A stretch of 6,288 bases of DNA from Avoscillospira sp045652125 (GCA_045652125.1 JAZRTT010000032.1:1-6288); one strand, 5' to 3'; positions 1-5,943 are shown, counted from the stretch's first letter. Translations and numbers: made by a program. The notes: generated from the letters alone by a model not told the origin.

Positions 1-204
1 CGTATTTAAGGCCTTTTCCCAATCCGAGGCAATTGTGACATCCATTGCAAGGGCCAGATCTCCGTTTACTTCTGCTCTGGCTGCTTCCAAAGCATCGTAA
101 TTGCGGGCAGCCATCACAACGGTATCGCCGCTGTCTTTGAATGCCTTTGCGGTTGCCTTTCCGTAGCCGCTGGATGCGCCTGTGATCAAAACGATTCTGT
201 TCAT
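1..204 (-). CDS. Short-chain dehydrogenase/reductase, N-terminal part (cut by window edge)
   Basis: The reverse strand from 204 down to 1 encodes 68 residues with no stop, beginning MNRIVLITGASSGYGKAT. This is a classical SDR start: a beta strand followed by the TGxxxGxG dinucleotide-binding motif at residues 8-15. AAR at residues 32-34, after the second strand, leaves NAD versus NADP preference open. D55 in AMDV corresponds to the family's adenine-contacting Asp. The NNAG motif and the S-Y-K catalytic residues lie beyond the window. The start is secure because AGGAGG sits 8 bases upstream of the ATG. It is read in the same direction as the FGGY kinase, 143 bp downstream of the kinase stop, so the two may be co-transcribed, although the gap is long enough for its own promoter. 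Context suggests a polyol or ketose oxidoreductase. The substrate is unknown. Confidence 0.9.
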   Translation of the reverse strand, partial: MNRIVLITGASSGYGKATAKAFKDSGDTVVMAARNYDALEAARAEVNGDLALAMDVTIASDWEKALNT

Positions 205-347
205 AATAATCCTCCTGTATCTTTTGTTGGAATGCTTTTTTCCGCTTCATCGATCAAATGTCCTGTATCGGCTTATGCGGAATCAAACATTGATTTTTAT
301 CGCAGCATACAATATACTAAAGTCGCCGAAAACTGACGGTAGTTCCT

Positions 348-1763
348 TTATTGCCAGCGGCGAAGCGCTGCCAGATAGGCCTGATATTTTCCTGCATAGT
401 ACGCTTGATTCTCCGGATTCGGACGATAGATTTCTTGATACTGCACCAGATTTTTCACCGCAGATTGCAAATCAGGATATTCTCCCATTGCCGACAGCGC
501 CATAATTGCTCCACCCATGGCACCTGCCTGCATCTGCTTTGGGATCAAAACATTGATTCCGCAGACATCCGCCAGCATCTGCACCAAGATAGGACTTTTT
601 GCTCCTCCGCCGGACAAAATTACCTGCCTGCATTCTCCGCATTCCTTTTTGAGTTTCTCTAACCGGCGGCAGTGCTCAAACACGATCCCCTCGTAAACCG
701 CCCGCATCATGGAAGCGGCTGTGTGATGGGCTCTCAGATTTACAAATCCGCCCTCTGCCTTTGGCATATCCATAGGGGCATACAAGAAAGGAAGATACAG
801 CAGTTCTTCATCCATCTGTGCTTCGGCAACCAGTTGATTCGCTTCCTCGTAATTTTGATGGCGAAGCACCGTTTGACTGAACCACTCCAAATTGGAGCAG
901 GAGACCGGCGCAGAATCAATGCACACATAGGGCAGTTTCCCAATAAATTGACAACACTGTGTGATTTCCTTTGTTTCCACAAGCGTTGCTGACGGAACGG
1001 CCTGAATTCCCCATGTACCGGCAACCATAGCATAGTCCCCGGCATTGATCACACCGGTTCCCAGCATGCAGCCGATCACATCAAATAATCCCCCCAGAAC
1101 AGGAGTCCCTGCCCGCAGGCCCGTCAGGGTGCTGACCGTTTCTGTTACAACGCCTCCCACCGCATCACTGTTGATGATCGCCGGTAATTTTTCGGCAGCA
1201 TCTTCCAATCCGTAAACAGACAAAAGCGGAACCGAATACGCACCGGTGCGGGCATCCAGCAAACCGGCAGCGGAAGCATCTGTAGGCTCTGTTGCAGCAA
1301 CGCCTGTAAGGAACCAGCGCAGCAGATCTTTGCAGAATAAAATGGTTTTTGCCTGTTCATAAATTTCCGGCTTTGTATCTTTTACCCATGCCAGAATCGG
1401 AAGCGGCTGACCGGCCCAGTCTGTCTGAAGGATAATGGGGAAGGTTTTTCCCGGTTCCGGAAGGTACGGTGCGGAATCCCGAAACATGGAAGAATAGCCC
1501 ACCGGCAGCACGTCTTTTTCACCCAGCAAGTACAAGCCATTGCCATGGCCGGAAACTGTAATGCAGGACACCTGCTGTGCATCACACCCATCCTGTGCAA
1601 GCAGCTCCCTGATCGCAGCAAACAGGTGAGAACGAAGTGCAAAGGTATCAATTTGCTCATGATGCAGCGGTGTATGAAAGGATACCTCTCCACGACAAAT
1701 GCCCTCTCGTGTCAGCAGTAATAACTTTCCTTTTGTCAATCCACAATCGATACACAAAATCAT
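348..1763 (-). CDS. FGGY-family carbohydrate kinase, L-xylulose kinase (LyxK)-like
   Basis: A cytoplasmic ATP-dependent kinase of 471 residues that phosphorylates a ketose or polyol. Counted from the chosen start, it has the N-terminal phosphate loop (IDCGLTKGK, residues 5-13), a KDLLRWFLTG segment at 145-154 typical of the family, the catalytic-base region GGLFDVIG (Asp228), GTWG at 249-252, and the C-terminal ATP-domain signature SGGGAKS at 384-390 followed by QMLADV. From memory it tracks E. coli LyxK closely in AGTPVxGGLFDV, NLEWF and LPFLY, so L-xylulose or another ketopentose or ketotetrose is a reasonable substrate guess. The exact sugar is not proven. The open frame extends to an ATG at 1778 (476 residues), but that codon has no Shine-Dalgarno. 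The ATG at 1763 has GGAG 9 bases upstream and gives the usual family N-terminus. It is divergent from the DeoR regulator. Confidence 0.9.
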   Translation of the reverse strand: MILCIDCGLTKGKLLLLTREGICRGEVSFHTPLHHEQIDTFALRSHLFAAIRELLAQDGCDAQQVSCITVSGHGNGLYLLGEKDVLPVGYSSMFRDSAPYLPEPGKTFPIILQTDWAGQPLPILAWVKDTKPEIYEQAKTILFCKDLLRWFLTGVAATEPTDASAAGLLDARTGAYSVPLLSVYGLEDAAEKLPAIINSDAVGGVVTETVSTLTGLRAGTPVLGGLFDVIGCMLGTGVINAGDYAMVAGTWGIQAVPSATLVETKEITQCCQFIGKLPYVCIDSAPVSCSNLEWFSQTVLRHQNYEEANQLVAEAQMDEELLYLPFLYAPMDMPKAEGGFVNLRAHHTAASMMRAVYEGIVFEHCRRLEKLKKECGECRQVILSGGGAKSPILVQMLADVCGINVLIPKQMQAGAMGGAIMALSAMGEYPDLQSAVKNLVQYQEIYRPNPENQAYYAGKYQAYLAALRRWQ

Positions 1764-1772
1764 AGGTGTGTT

Positions 1773-1776
1773 CTCC
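1773..1776 (-). promoter_or_regulatory. Ribosome binding site deciding the kinase start
   Basis: Read on the minus strand, GGAG lies 9 bases before the ATG at 1763. The alternative in-frame ATG at 1778 is preceded only by A/T-rich sequence. A TATAAA on the minus strand at 1789-1784 would start RNA near 1777, which would also make the 1778 codon unusable. That -10 has no good -35 partner, so the promoter part is weak. Confidence 0.5.
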
Positions 1777-1809
1777 ATTCATTTTTATAAAATTAAGAGG
1801 TAATTTTTG

Positions 1810-2574
1810 ATGACAGATTTAGAAAGACGCGAAATAATATTAAAGCACCTCAATCAGAACTACTCCGTTAAGGTTTCCGAGTTGAGCAAGCTGCTTTTCA
1901 TTGGTGAAGCAACCATTCGACGGGATTTGAAAAAACTGGAAAACGGCGGATACCTGCGGCGCGTCTATGGCGGAGCAGTCCGCCGGGATACCGTTGACCG
2001 GGAGCTTCCCATTGAAATACGGCAAACGGACAATCTGTCCGCGAAGCAAATCATTTGCACCCTTGCAAGCCAACTGCTGAACAACGGTGATGTTATCTCC
2101 CTCGATTCCAGCACCACAGTACAATGCATCAGCGAGGAGCTTTCCAAATTCTCTAATCTAACGATTTTAACACAGGGGCAGAGACTGATTGAACGGATTC
2201 AATTTTTACCCCTTAACATTTATTGCTCCGGCGGCTTACTGCAGCAAACCACACGATCCTACAACGGCACCTTTGCCCGCAGTTTCTTTTCTTCCTTCCA
2301 TGCCGATATTGCGTTTATCTCCTGCAAGGCCATATCTATGGGCCATGGGTTAAGCTGGGTGTATGAGGAAGAAGCTTGTCTGCGCCGCACCATGCTGGAA
2401 CACGCCACAAAGCGGGTTTTGTTGTGTGACGCCTCCAAATTTGACCAGGTATCCACCTGCCAGCTCTTCGGCTTTGAATACATTGATTGCCTGATTACCG
2501 ATAAAAGACCCAGTGACCGCTGGCTCGCCTTTTTGGAAGCACAGCACGTAACCGTCATTTACCCCGATGAATAA
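1810..2574 (+). CDS. DeoR/GlpR-family transcriptional repressor
   Basis: A 254-residue DNA-binding regulator of normal family length. The N-terminal winged helix-turn-helix (about residues 3-57) carries the family signature: VSELSKLL, then TIRRDLKKLE at 35-44 and the LRRVYGGAV wing at 49-57. The C-terminal sensor domain has the phosphate-sugar pocket motif DSSTT (99-103), SGG at 140-142 and CDASKF (206-211), as in repressors that sense a phosphorylated sugar. AGAGG ends 9 bases before the chosen ATG. A TTG at 1807, in frame and immediately before it, is a possible alternative start and adds one residue. It sits between the two minus-strand gene sets, divergent from the kinase and convergent with the dehydrogenase, so it most likely controls both. 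The effector is probably a phosphorylated intermediate made by the adjacent kinase (inference). Confidence 0.93.
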   Translation: MTDLERREIILKHLNQNYSVKVSELSKLLFIGEATIRRDLKKLENGGYLRRVYGGAVRRDTVDRELPIEIRQTDNLSAKQIICTLASQLLNNGDVISLDSSTTVQCISEELSKFSNLTILTQGQRLIERIQFLPLNIYCSGGLLQQTTRSYNGTFARSFFSSFHADIAFISCKAISMGHGLSWVYEEEACLRRTMLEHATKRVLLCDASKFDQVSTCQLFGFEYIDCLITDKRPSDRWLAFLEAQHVTVIYPDE

Positions 2575-2580
2575 GTAAGC

Positions 2581-2613
2581 AATTGCCCCTGCCTCGCGGT
2601 AGGGGCAATTTTT
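2581..2613 (+). terminator. Rho-independent terminator between convergent genes
   Basis: AATTGCCCCTGCC (2581-2593) pairs with GGTAGGGGCAATT (2598-2610) around a TCGC tetraloop, giving a 13-bp stem with one G-T wobble. It runs straight into TTTTT at 2609-2613. It begins 6 bases after the DeoR stop codon. Read on the minus strand it also lies just after the hydroxyacid dehydrogenase stop. The tail there is only moderately U-rich (GCTTACTTATT), so it works best for the repressor gene and perhaps weakly in the other direction. Confidence 0.9.
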
Positions 2614-2623
2614 ATATGGATTC

Positions 2624-3643
2624 TTACCGAATCAGATAACGGGACGTTTTCTTCTCCCAGTACTCCAGCAGGGCATTTGCCAGCAGCTTGGGGGTATTCT
2701 TAAAGGCATCATTGCTGCCGCCGGCCATATGGGGTGTGAGTGTTACATTATCCAACTGAACCAGCGGATCATCCAGACTGGGCGGCTCATGGTCAAACAC
2801 ATCCAAAAATGCACCGGCAATTTTCTTGTTTTTCAGTACCTCTACCAGTGCGGCTTCGTCCACAAGTGCAGAACGGGAGGTGTTGATCAGATATGCCGTG
2901 GGCTTCATTTTTGCCAACATTTCGGCATTGAGCATATGCTCATTTTCCGGAGTTAGTCTGGCATGGAGGGTAACAAAGTCACTTTGTTCCATGAGCTCTT
3001 CCAGCGAAACAGTCTTAACATCCTCGCCATGATAGAACGGATCATAAGCCAGTACGTTCATATCAAAGCCGGACAGCTTTTTGGCAACCAAACGGCCAAT
3101 TTCGCCATAGCCGATAATGCCAACTGTTTTTTCTCCCAAGTCCGGAATGTCACCATTGTTGGAGTAATCACGGATCCATTGACCGTTCTTAATGCCGGCA
3201 TGACCGCGGGCAATATTGCGTGCCTCACAAATAATGGCACCAACTGTAAAATCGCTGACAGAATGGGCGTTTCGTCCAATGGCATGAAATACCTCGATGC
3301 CCTTGCTCTGTGCATACTCCACGTTCACGTTTTCCACGCCGGCTCTTAACACGCCGATGACTTTCAGATTGGGGCAAGCATCGATCAATGCTTTCCCTAC
3401 AGGGAAGAACTGGGTGATCAGGATATCGGCATCCTTTACTGCATCTGCGATATAGGAAGGAACTTCGATCTCTTCCCGGCCGCCCTGCTCTACCATCAAA
3501 TTGATATGCTGCAACTCATCAAAGCCTTCCAGCTTCCACTCCACGGTAGAAACTTCCACGTCATGCTCTTTCAGCATTGCCATGCCTTTTTCAATGTATT
3601 CGCAGGGGATAAACAAATCTCCAATACCAACTAGTTTTTTCAT
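2624..3643 (-). CDS. D-isomer-specific 2-hydroxyacid dehydrogenase (SerA/PGDH-like)
   Basis: A 339-residue NAD-dependent oxidoreductase interconverting a 2-hydroxy acid and a 2-keto acid in the cytoplasm. The substrate-binding loop LRAGVENV is at 99-106. The Rossmann motif GYGEIG (178-183) is followed by Asp201 at the end of the next strand, which favours NAD over NADP. The catalytic triad is complete: Arg257 (NTSRSALVDE), Glu286 (DHEPP) and His305 (TPHMAGG). There is no C-terminal ACT domain, so it is not a full-length regulated phosphoglycerate dehydrogenase. The start is fixed by an ATGA overlap with the aldolase stop, which implies translational coupling. GGGAG lies further upstream inside the aldolase gene. 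It is the last gene of the three-gene operon. The substrate is unknown; a keto acid arising from the sugar pathway is an inference. Glyoxylate/hydroxypyruvate or 2-ketoaldonate reductase are alternatives. Confidence 0.9.
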   Translation of the reverse strand: MKKLVGIGDLFIPCEYIEKGMAMLKEHDVEVSTVEWKLEGFDELQHINLMVEQGGREEIEVPSYIADAVKDADILITQFFPVGKALIDACPNLKVIGVLRAGVENVNVEYAQSKGIEVFHAIGRNAHSVSDFTVGAIICEARNIARGHAGIKNGQWIRDYSNNGDIPDLGEKTVGIIGYGEIGRLVAKKLSGFDMNVLAYDPFYHGEDVKTVSLEELMEQSDFVTLHARLTPENEHMLNAEMLAKMKPTAYLINTSRSALVDEAALVEVLKNKKIAGAFLDVFDHEPPSLDDPLVQLDNVTLTPHMAGGSNDAFKNTPKLLANALLEYWEKKTSRYLIR

Positions 3644-4521
3644 ACTCTGCCTGCACTCCCAAACGTTCTGATTTTATGGCGAATTACTTCGCGCATTTGC
3701 TTATTGGCTTCTTCATATACGAAGCACGGCCACATAGACATATTGCTGATGTTGTTGAGCTTTTCCTTCAAACCGGCATTCAGGCCATGAAGCACTTCGG
3801 AGTAGATGTTGATCTTGCAAATACCCAAAGAGATCGCCTTCTGCATCTGGTCATCGGGAGTGCCGCTGCCGCCGTGAAGAACCAGCGGGCGCTTGGAAAC
3901 CTTGTTGATCTCCTCCAGACGGTCAAAGCGGAGCTGGGGTGTGCCGCGGTAAACGCCGTGCACAGTACCCACCGCAACTGCCAGGCAATCCACATCGGTG
4001 ATATCGATGAAGCGCACAACATCATCGGGATCGGTCAGGCTGTCCTCAGGATGATCTGTCTGGTTGCCGTCCTCTGCCTTGCCATCGTTGTTGCCGGCGA
4101 TACCGTCGCCCACATGGCCAAGCTCTGCCTCAACGCTGACGCCGTGTGCATGTGCATACTCCACGACCGCTTTTGTATTGGCAGCGTTTTCTTCAAAGGG
4201 CAATACGGAGCCGTCATACATGACAGAAGTAAAGCCGACAGAAATTGCTTCCTGAATGTCTGCCATTTCTGTAGCATGGTCCAGGTGAATGCAAATGGGA
4301 ATGGTGTAATGCTTTGCAGCTTCCTTCATCATAGCCGCCAGGAAGTGGATGCCTTTGTTGACCAAGTCTGCCTTCAGGCACATAAACAGGGCGGGAGACC
4401 GTTCTTCCTCACAAACATCCAATACTGCCTTGATCATTTCATAGTTGCTGACATCAAAGCCGGGAACTGCATAGTGCTTTTCCCGTGCATCCTTCAGCAA
4501 GGTGTCCATCGTTACAATCAT
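3640..4521 (-). CDS. Class II (zinc) DHAP-dependent aldolase, GatY/KbaY/FbaA family
   Basis: A 293-residue metal-dependent aldolase expected to cleave a ketose phosphate to dihydroxyacetone phosphate plus an aldehyde. Visible active-site parts are HLDH at 79-82 (Asp81 catalytic, His82 zinc ligand), VEAELG at 130-135, GTVHGVY with zinc ligand His188, HGGSG with zinc ligand His216 plus the phosphate-binding glycines at 216-220, and KINIYSE at 236-242 in the phosphate-binding strand. Compared from memory with E. coli GatY, the flexible active-site loop between ELG and DP (about 136-163) is roughly nine residues longer. The usual NVATE or NIDTD is NIYSE, placing Tyr240 where Ala or Asp is usual, so the substrate may not be fructose or tagatose bisphosphate. 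The gap to the upstream SDR is 18 bp and contains AAAGGA, 9 bases before the ATG. It overlaps the next gene by 4 bp. Confidence 0.9.
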   Translation of the reverse strand: MIVTMDTLLKDAREKHYAVPGFDVSNYEMIKAVLDVCEEERSPALFMCLKADLVNKGIHFLAAMMKEAAKHYTIPICIHLDHATEMADIQEAISVGFTSVMYDGSVLPFEENAANTKAVVEYAHAHGVSVEAELGHVGDGIAGNNDGKAEDGNQTDHPEDSLTDPDDVVRFIDITDVDCLAVAVGTVHGVYRGTPQLRFDRLEEINKVSKRPLVLHGGSGTPDDQMQKAISLGICKINIYSEVLHGLNAGLKEKLNNISNMSMWPCFVYEEANKQMREVIRHKIRTFGSAGRV

Positions 4522-4539
4522 TTTTTTCTTTCCTTTCTT

Positions 4540-5280
4540 TTATCGCATTAACATACCGCCGGTCACATCGAGGGTTGTGCCGGTCATATAGTCAGACTGA
4601 TTGCTGCACAAAAATGCCACCACGCCTGCAACCTCGCTGGGGTCGGCAATTCTCCGAAGCGGGATCCGTTCCAGGTAGCTGTCTTCCCGCTCTGCAAGTG
4701 CATCCTTATTCATGGGAGTACGCATCATACCCGGTGCCACACAGTTCACATTGATACCCAGAGGTGCGACTTCGCGGGCGAGAGAAATGGTAAAGGTCAC
4801 CAATCCTGACTTGGATGCTGCATAATGTGCATGTCCCGAGGTAGAACCATGGAAGGCGGCCTGAGAGGTCATATTGACGATCTTGCCTTTTTTCCCCTGT
4901 TCCTTGCACTGATTGACAAAATTCCGGCAAAGAATAAACGGAGCGATCAAGTTAATATCCAGGGTCTTGTTAAATGCGGCCGTTGACATCTCCGTTACAT
5001 AAGCGGTGGGCCAAATGCCTGCATTATTAACGAGAATATCCAAATCGCCGGCATTGGCAAACAATGCCTCCACTTCCTCCTCTTTGGAAAGGTCCGCCAT
5101 GAGGTAGGTAGCACCATTTCCACAGGCCGCAGCATTTGCTTTCAGCAGGTCCTCTTTCATGCTCAAATCATGCAGAACCACCTGAACGCCCTCTTTTGCA
5201 AGCAGAAAAGCAATTGCCTTACCGCAGCCATCCGCAGCACCTGTTACCAGGGCCCGCTTTCCTTTTAGACCATAATCCAT
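4540..5280 (-). CDS. SDR-family NAD(P)-dependent oxidoreductase
   Basis: A complete 246-residue classical short-chain dehydrogenase, the first gene of the three-gene operon. TGAADGCG (13-20) is the nucleotide-binding motif. Asp38 in LHDL at the end of the second strand points to NAD. NNAG is at 85-88, and the catalytic tetrad is Asn110, Ser139, Tyr153 and Lys157 (YAASK). PGMMRTPM (183-190) is the usual segment after the active site, and the C-terminus has TGTTLDVTGG as in the 3-oxoacyl-ACP reductase/polyol dehydrogenase group. With an aldolase and a sugar kinase nearby, a sugar alcohol or ketose substrate is more likely than fatty acids (inference). AAAGGA precedes the ATG by 9 bases, and a strong promoter lies about 70 bp upstream. 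It is distinct from the partial SDR at the left edge. Confidence 0.92.
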   Translation of the reverse strand: MDYGLKGKRALVTGAADGCGKAIAFLLAKEGVQVVLHDLSMKEDLLKANAAACGNGATYLMADLSKEEEVEALFANAGDLDILVNNAGIWPTAYVTEMSTAAFNKTLDINLIAPFILCRNFVNQCKEQGKKGKIVNMTSQAAFHGSTSGHAHYAASKSGLVTFTISLAREVAPLGINVNCVAPGMMRTPMNKDALAEREDSYLERIPLRRIADPSEVAGVVAFLCSNQSDYMTGTTLDVTGGMLMR

Positions 5281-5344
5281 AATCGTTCATCCTTTCAGAG
5301 TCTTTTTATCGTGTAGGTTCAAAACACATTTTTACATGTCGCTT

Positions 5345-5370
5345 TGTTCATTTTATTATACAATTGAACA
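5345..5370. promoter_or_regulatory. Candidate DeoR operator: inverted repeat TGTTCA-N14-TGAACA
   Basis: TGTTCA at 5345-5350 and TGAACA at 5365-5370 are perfect reverse complements. Their centres are 20 bp apart, about two helical turns, and they bracket the -10 box. One arm lies in the promoter spacer and the other at the expected start of transcription, so a bound protein would block polymerase. GlpR, a DeoR-family member, uses TGTTCG/CGAACA-type half sites, which is why the neighbouring DeoR protein is the natural candidate. Binding is inferred. Confidence 0.6.
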
Positions 5371-5384
5371 TCAACACTTGTCAA
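5355..5384 (-). promoter_or_regulatory. Consensus sigma-A promoter of the SDR-aldolase-dehydrogenase operon
   Basis: On the minus strand, TTGACA (5384-5379) and TATAAT (5360-5355) both match consensus perfectly with an 18-bp spacer. The start of transcription should be near 5348, leaving a leader of about 68 nt before the SDR start codon at 5280. Such a strong promoter in front of a catabolic operon implies control by repression. Confidence 0.88.
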
Positions 5385-5578
5385 TTGGGGTGAAAAAAAG
5401 AGTAATTCTACATTTCCGCCATTGCAAATAACATCAATAAACACAAATGAACATTTTCTGCGGATAAATTCAACCGCTGCCGGTTTCCCTGCCTGCTCTT
5501 AGTGCGGATATTGGGGGGCTGCTGTACCCCAAAATGAAACGCCGTTTGCCGGATTTGCAAATAGACCGCTTGTTTCTA
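5385..5578. other. Intergenic spacer between divergent promoters
   Basis: This is part of the gene-free stretch 5281-6061. Between the leftward operon promoter and the rightward promoter at 5579 there is no convincing coding sequence, RNA gene or terminator. Apart from the TGAACA site at 5448 it holds only a short dyad (TTGGGG at 5511-5516 with CCCCAA at 5527-5532) that lacks a U-tract in either direction. Confidence 0.6.
5445..5457 (+). promoter_or_regulatory. Possible auxiliary operator half site (AAATGAACATTTT)
   Basis: A further TGAACA at 5448-5453 sits within an imperfect palindrome AAATG-AA-CATTT. It is 83 bp from the promoter-embedded TGAACA, close to eight helical turns, and upstream of the -35 box. 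This geometry would permit looping with the main operator. The role is inferred from repetition of the motif. Confidence 0.35.
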
Positions 5579-5607
5579 TTGAGAAACGCACCGGAATATG
5601 TTATAAT
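5579..5607 (+). promoter_or_regulatory. Strong rightward promoter with extended -10
   Basis: TTGAGA (5579-5584), a 17-bp spacer and TATAAT (5602-5607) are preceded by TG at 5599-5600, giving an extended -10 TGTTATAAT. Transcription should start near 5614. It points at a nine-codon remnant reading frame (5688) and then, without any real gene, at the strong terminator ending at 5925. Confidence 0.85.
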
Positions 5608-5687
5608 CTCTGCAATCACAAAAGTTTTTTCCAAAAGCAAACAATCAAGGATATTGGACCCTTCAAAACAAGGAGCTGTAAAAAATT

Positions 5688-5717
5688 ATGAAATTAGGTA
5701 TCGTAGGTCTTTTCTGA
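5688..5717 (+). pseudogene. Truncated 5' end of a gene (MKLGIVGL...), YchF-like or Rossmann dehydrogenase
   Basis: An ATG at 5688, with AAGGAG at 5670-5675 and a strong promoter further upstream, opens a frame reading MKLGIVGLF and then TGA at 5715-5717. MKLGIVGL is how the GTPase-family ATPase YchF typically starts (followed by PNVGKST). The same eight residues could also begin a Rossmann-fold enzyme such as a prephenate or 6-phosphogluconate dehydrogenase (followed by GxMG). Neither continuation, nor any other conserved coding sequence, is present in any frame downstream. The homology seems to break at about 5711-5712, where sequence turns very A/T-rich. I read this as a gene beginning left behind by a deletion, insertion or rearrangement. 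A short leader peptide is the alternative. Family assignment rests on eight residues. Confidence 0.5.
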
Positions 5718-5728
5718 TGAAGAGTAAT

Positions 5729-5810
5729 CCTATAAATGCCTATATATGTCTATATTCCTGAAATTTCCGAAATGTGTTTTTCACAAAAATCTATATAAAA
5801 CTATGTACCT
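5729..5810. repeat. Helically phased CTAT repeats next to the junction
   Basis: Three near-tandem 10-bp units start at 5729: CCTATAAATG, CCTATATATG and TCTATATTCC (units 1 and 2 match at 9 of 10 positions). Two more CTAT-led 10-mers follow at 5791 and 5801. CTAT therefore occurs at 5730, 5740, 5750, 5791 and 5801, all on about one face of the helix. A palindrome GAAATTTC (5760-5767) and a dyad ATTTC-C-GAAAT (5763-5773) lie between them. The function is unknown; bent DNA or protein-binding arms are possible. Confidence 0.45.
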
Positions 5811-5834
5811 CCTCTCAAAAAGGGTGAGGGAAAA

Positions 5835-5880
5835 GGTGAGTATGGAATGCAATACGCAGCCCATGCAACAGCTACTCACC
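5835..5880 (+). ncRNA. Possible structured RNA: inverted repeat stem upstream of terminator
   Basis: GGTGAGTA (5835-5842) and TACTCACC (5873-5880) are perfect 8-bp complements separated by 30 nt. They end 11 nt before a strong terminator hairpin. With the promoter at 5579-5607 this could form part of a small RNA of roughly 310 nt (about 5614-5925). I do not recognise it as a known riboswitch or RNA family. The 23-codon frame starting at 5842 runs through the terminator and has no well-placed ribosome binding site. Confidence 0.35.
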
Positions 5881-5891
5881 AAGTATAATGT

Positions 5892-5925
5892 AAGCCCCCT
5901 GCTTTTCAAAAGCAGGGGGCTTTTT
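5892..5925 (+). terminator. Very strong Rho-independent terminator
   Basis: AAGCCCCCTGCTT pairs perfectly with AAGCAGGGGGCTT around a short TTCAA loop, followed by TTTTT at 5921-5925. The G/C core is eight pairs (GCCCCCTGC with its complement GCAGGGGGC). It ends any transcript arriving from the promoter at 5579 and insulates pstS from upstream transcription. Confidence 0.93.
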
Positions 5926-5943
5926 GTGTAGGCTAATGCACAT

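Noticed and set aside
182..505. 107-codon + frame with a hydrophobic start (membrane-like)
   Set aside because: It overlaps the SDR start, the spacer and the kinase C-terminus antisense. The hydrophobicity comes from A/T-rich spacer sequence, and no ribosome binding site precedes it.
3676..4551. 291-codon open frame on the + strand opposite the aldolase
   Set aside because: It is a mirror of the conserved aldolase gene, rich in His/Cys with no recognisable domain. The aldolase on the other strand has a full active site and a proper ribosome binding site.
5281..5480. Catabolite-response element (cre) for CcpA near the operon promoter
   Set aside because: I looked for the TGNAANCGNTNNCA pattern around the promoter, and also at TGAAACGCC near 5535. 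No acceptable match was found.
5511..5532. Hairpin TTGGGG...CCCCAA considered as a terminator
   Set aside because: The stem is six pairs with a 10-nt loop and no U-tract in either direction.
5534..5761. 75-codon + frame
   Set aside because: It runs across the strong promoter, the ribosome binding site and the MKLGIVGL remnant in another frame, and its composition is not protein-like.
5746..5931. 61-codon + frame ending VSPLLFKSRGLFV
   Set aside because: Its last 14 codons are the terminator hairpin itself. There is no ribosome binding site at its start and no recognisable family.
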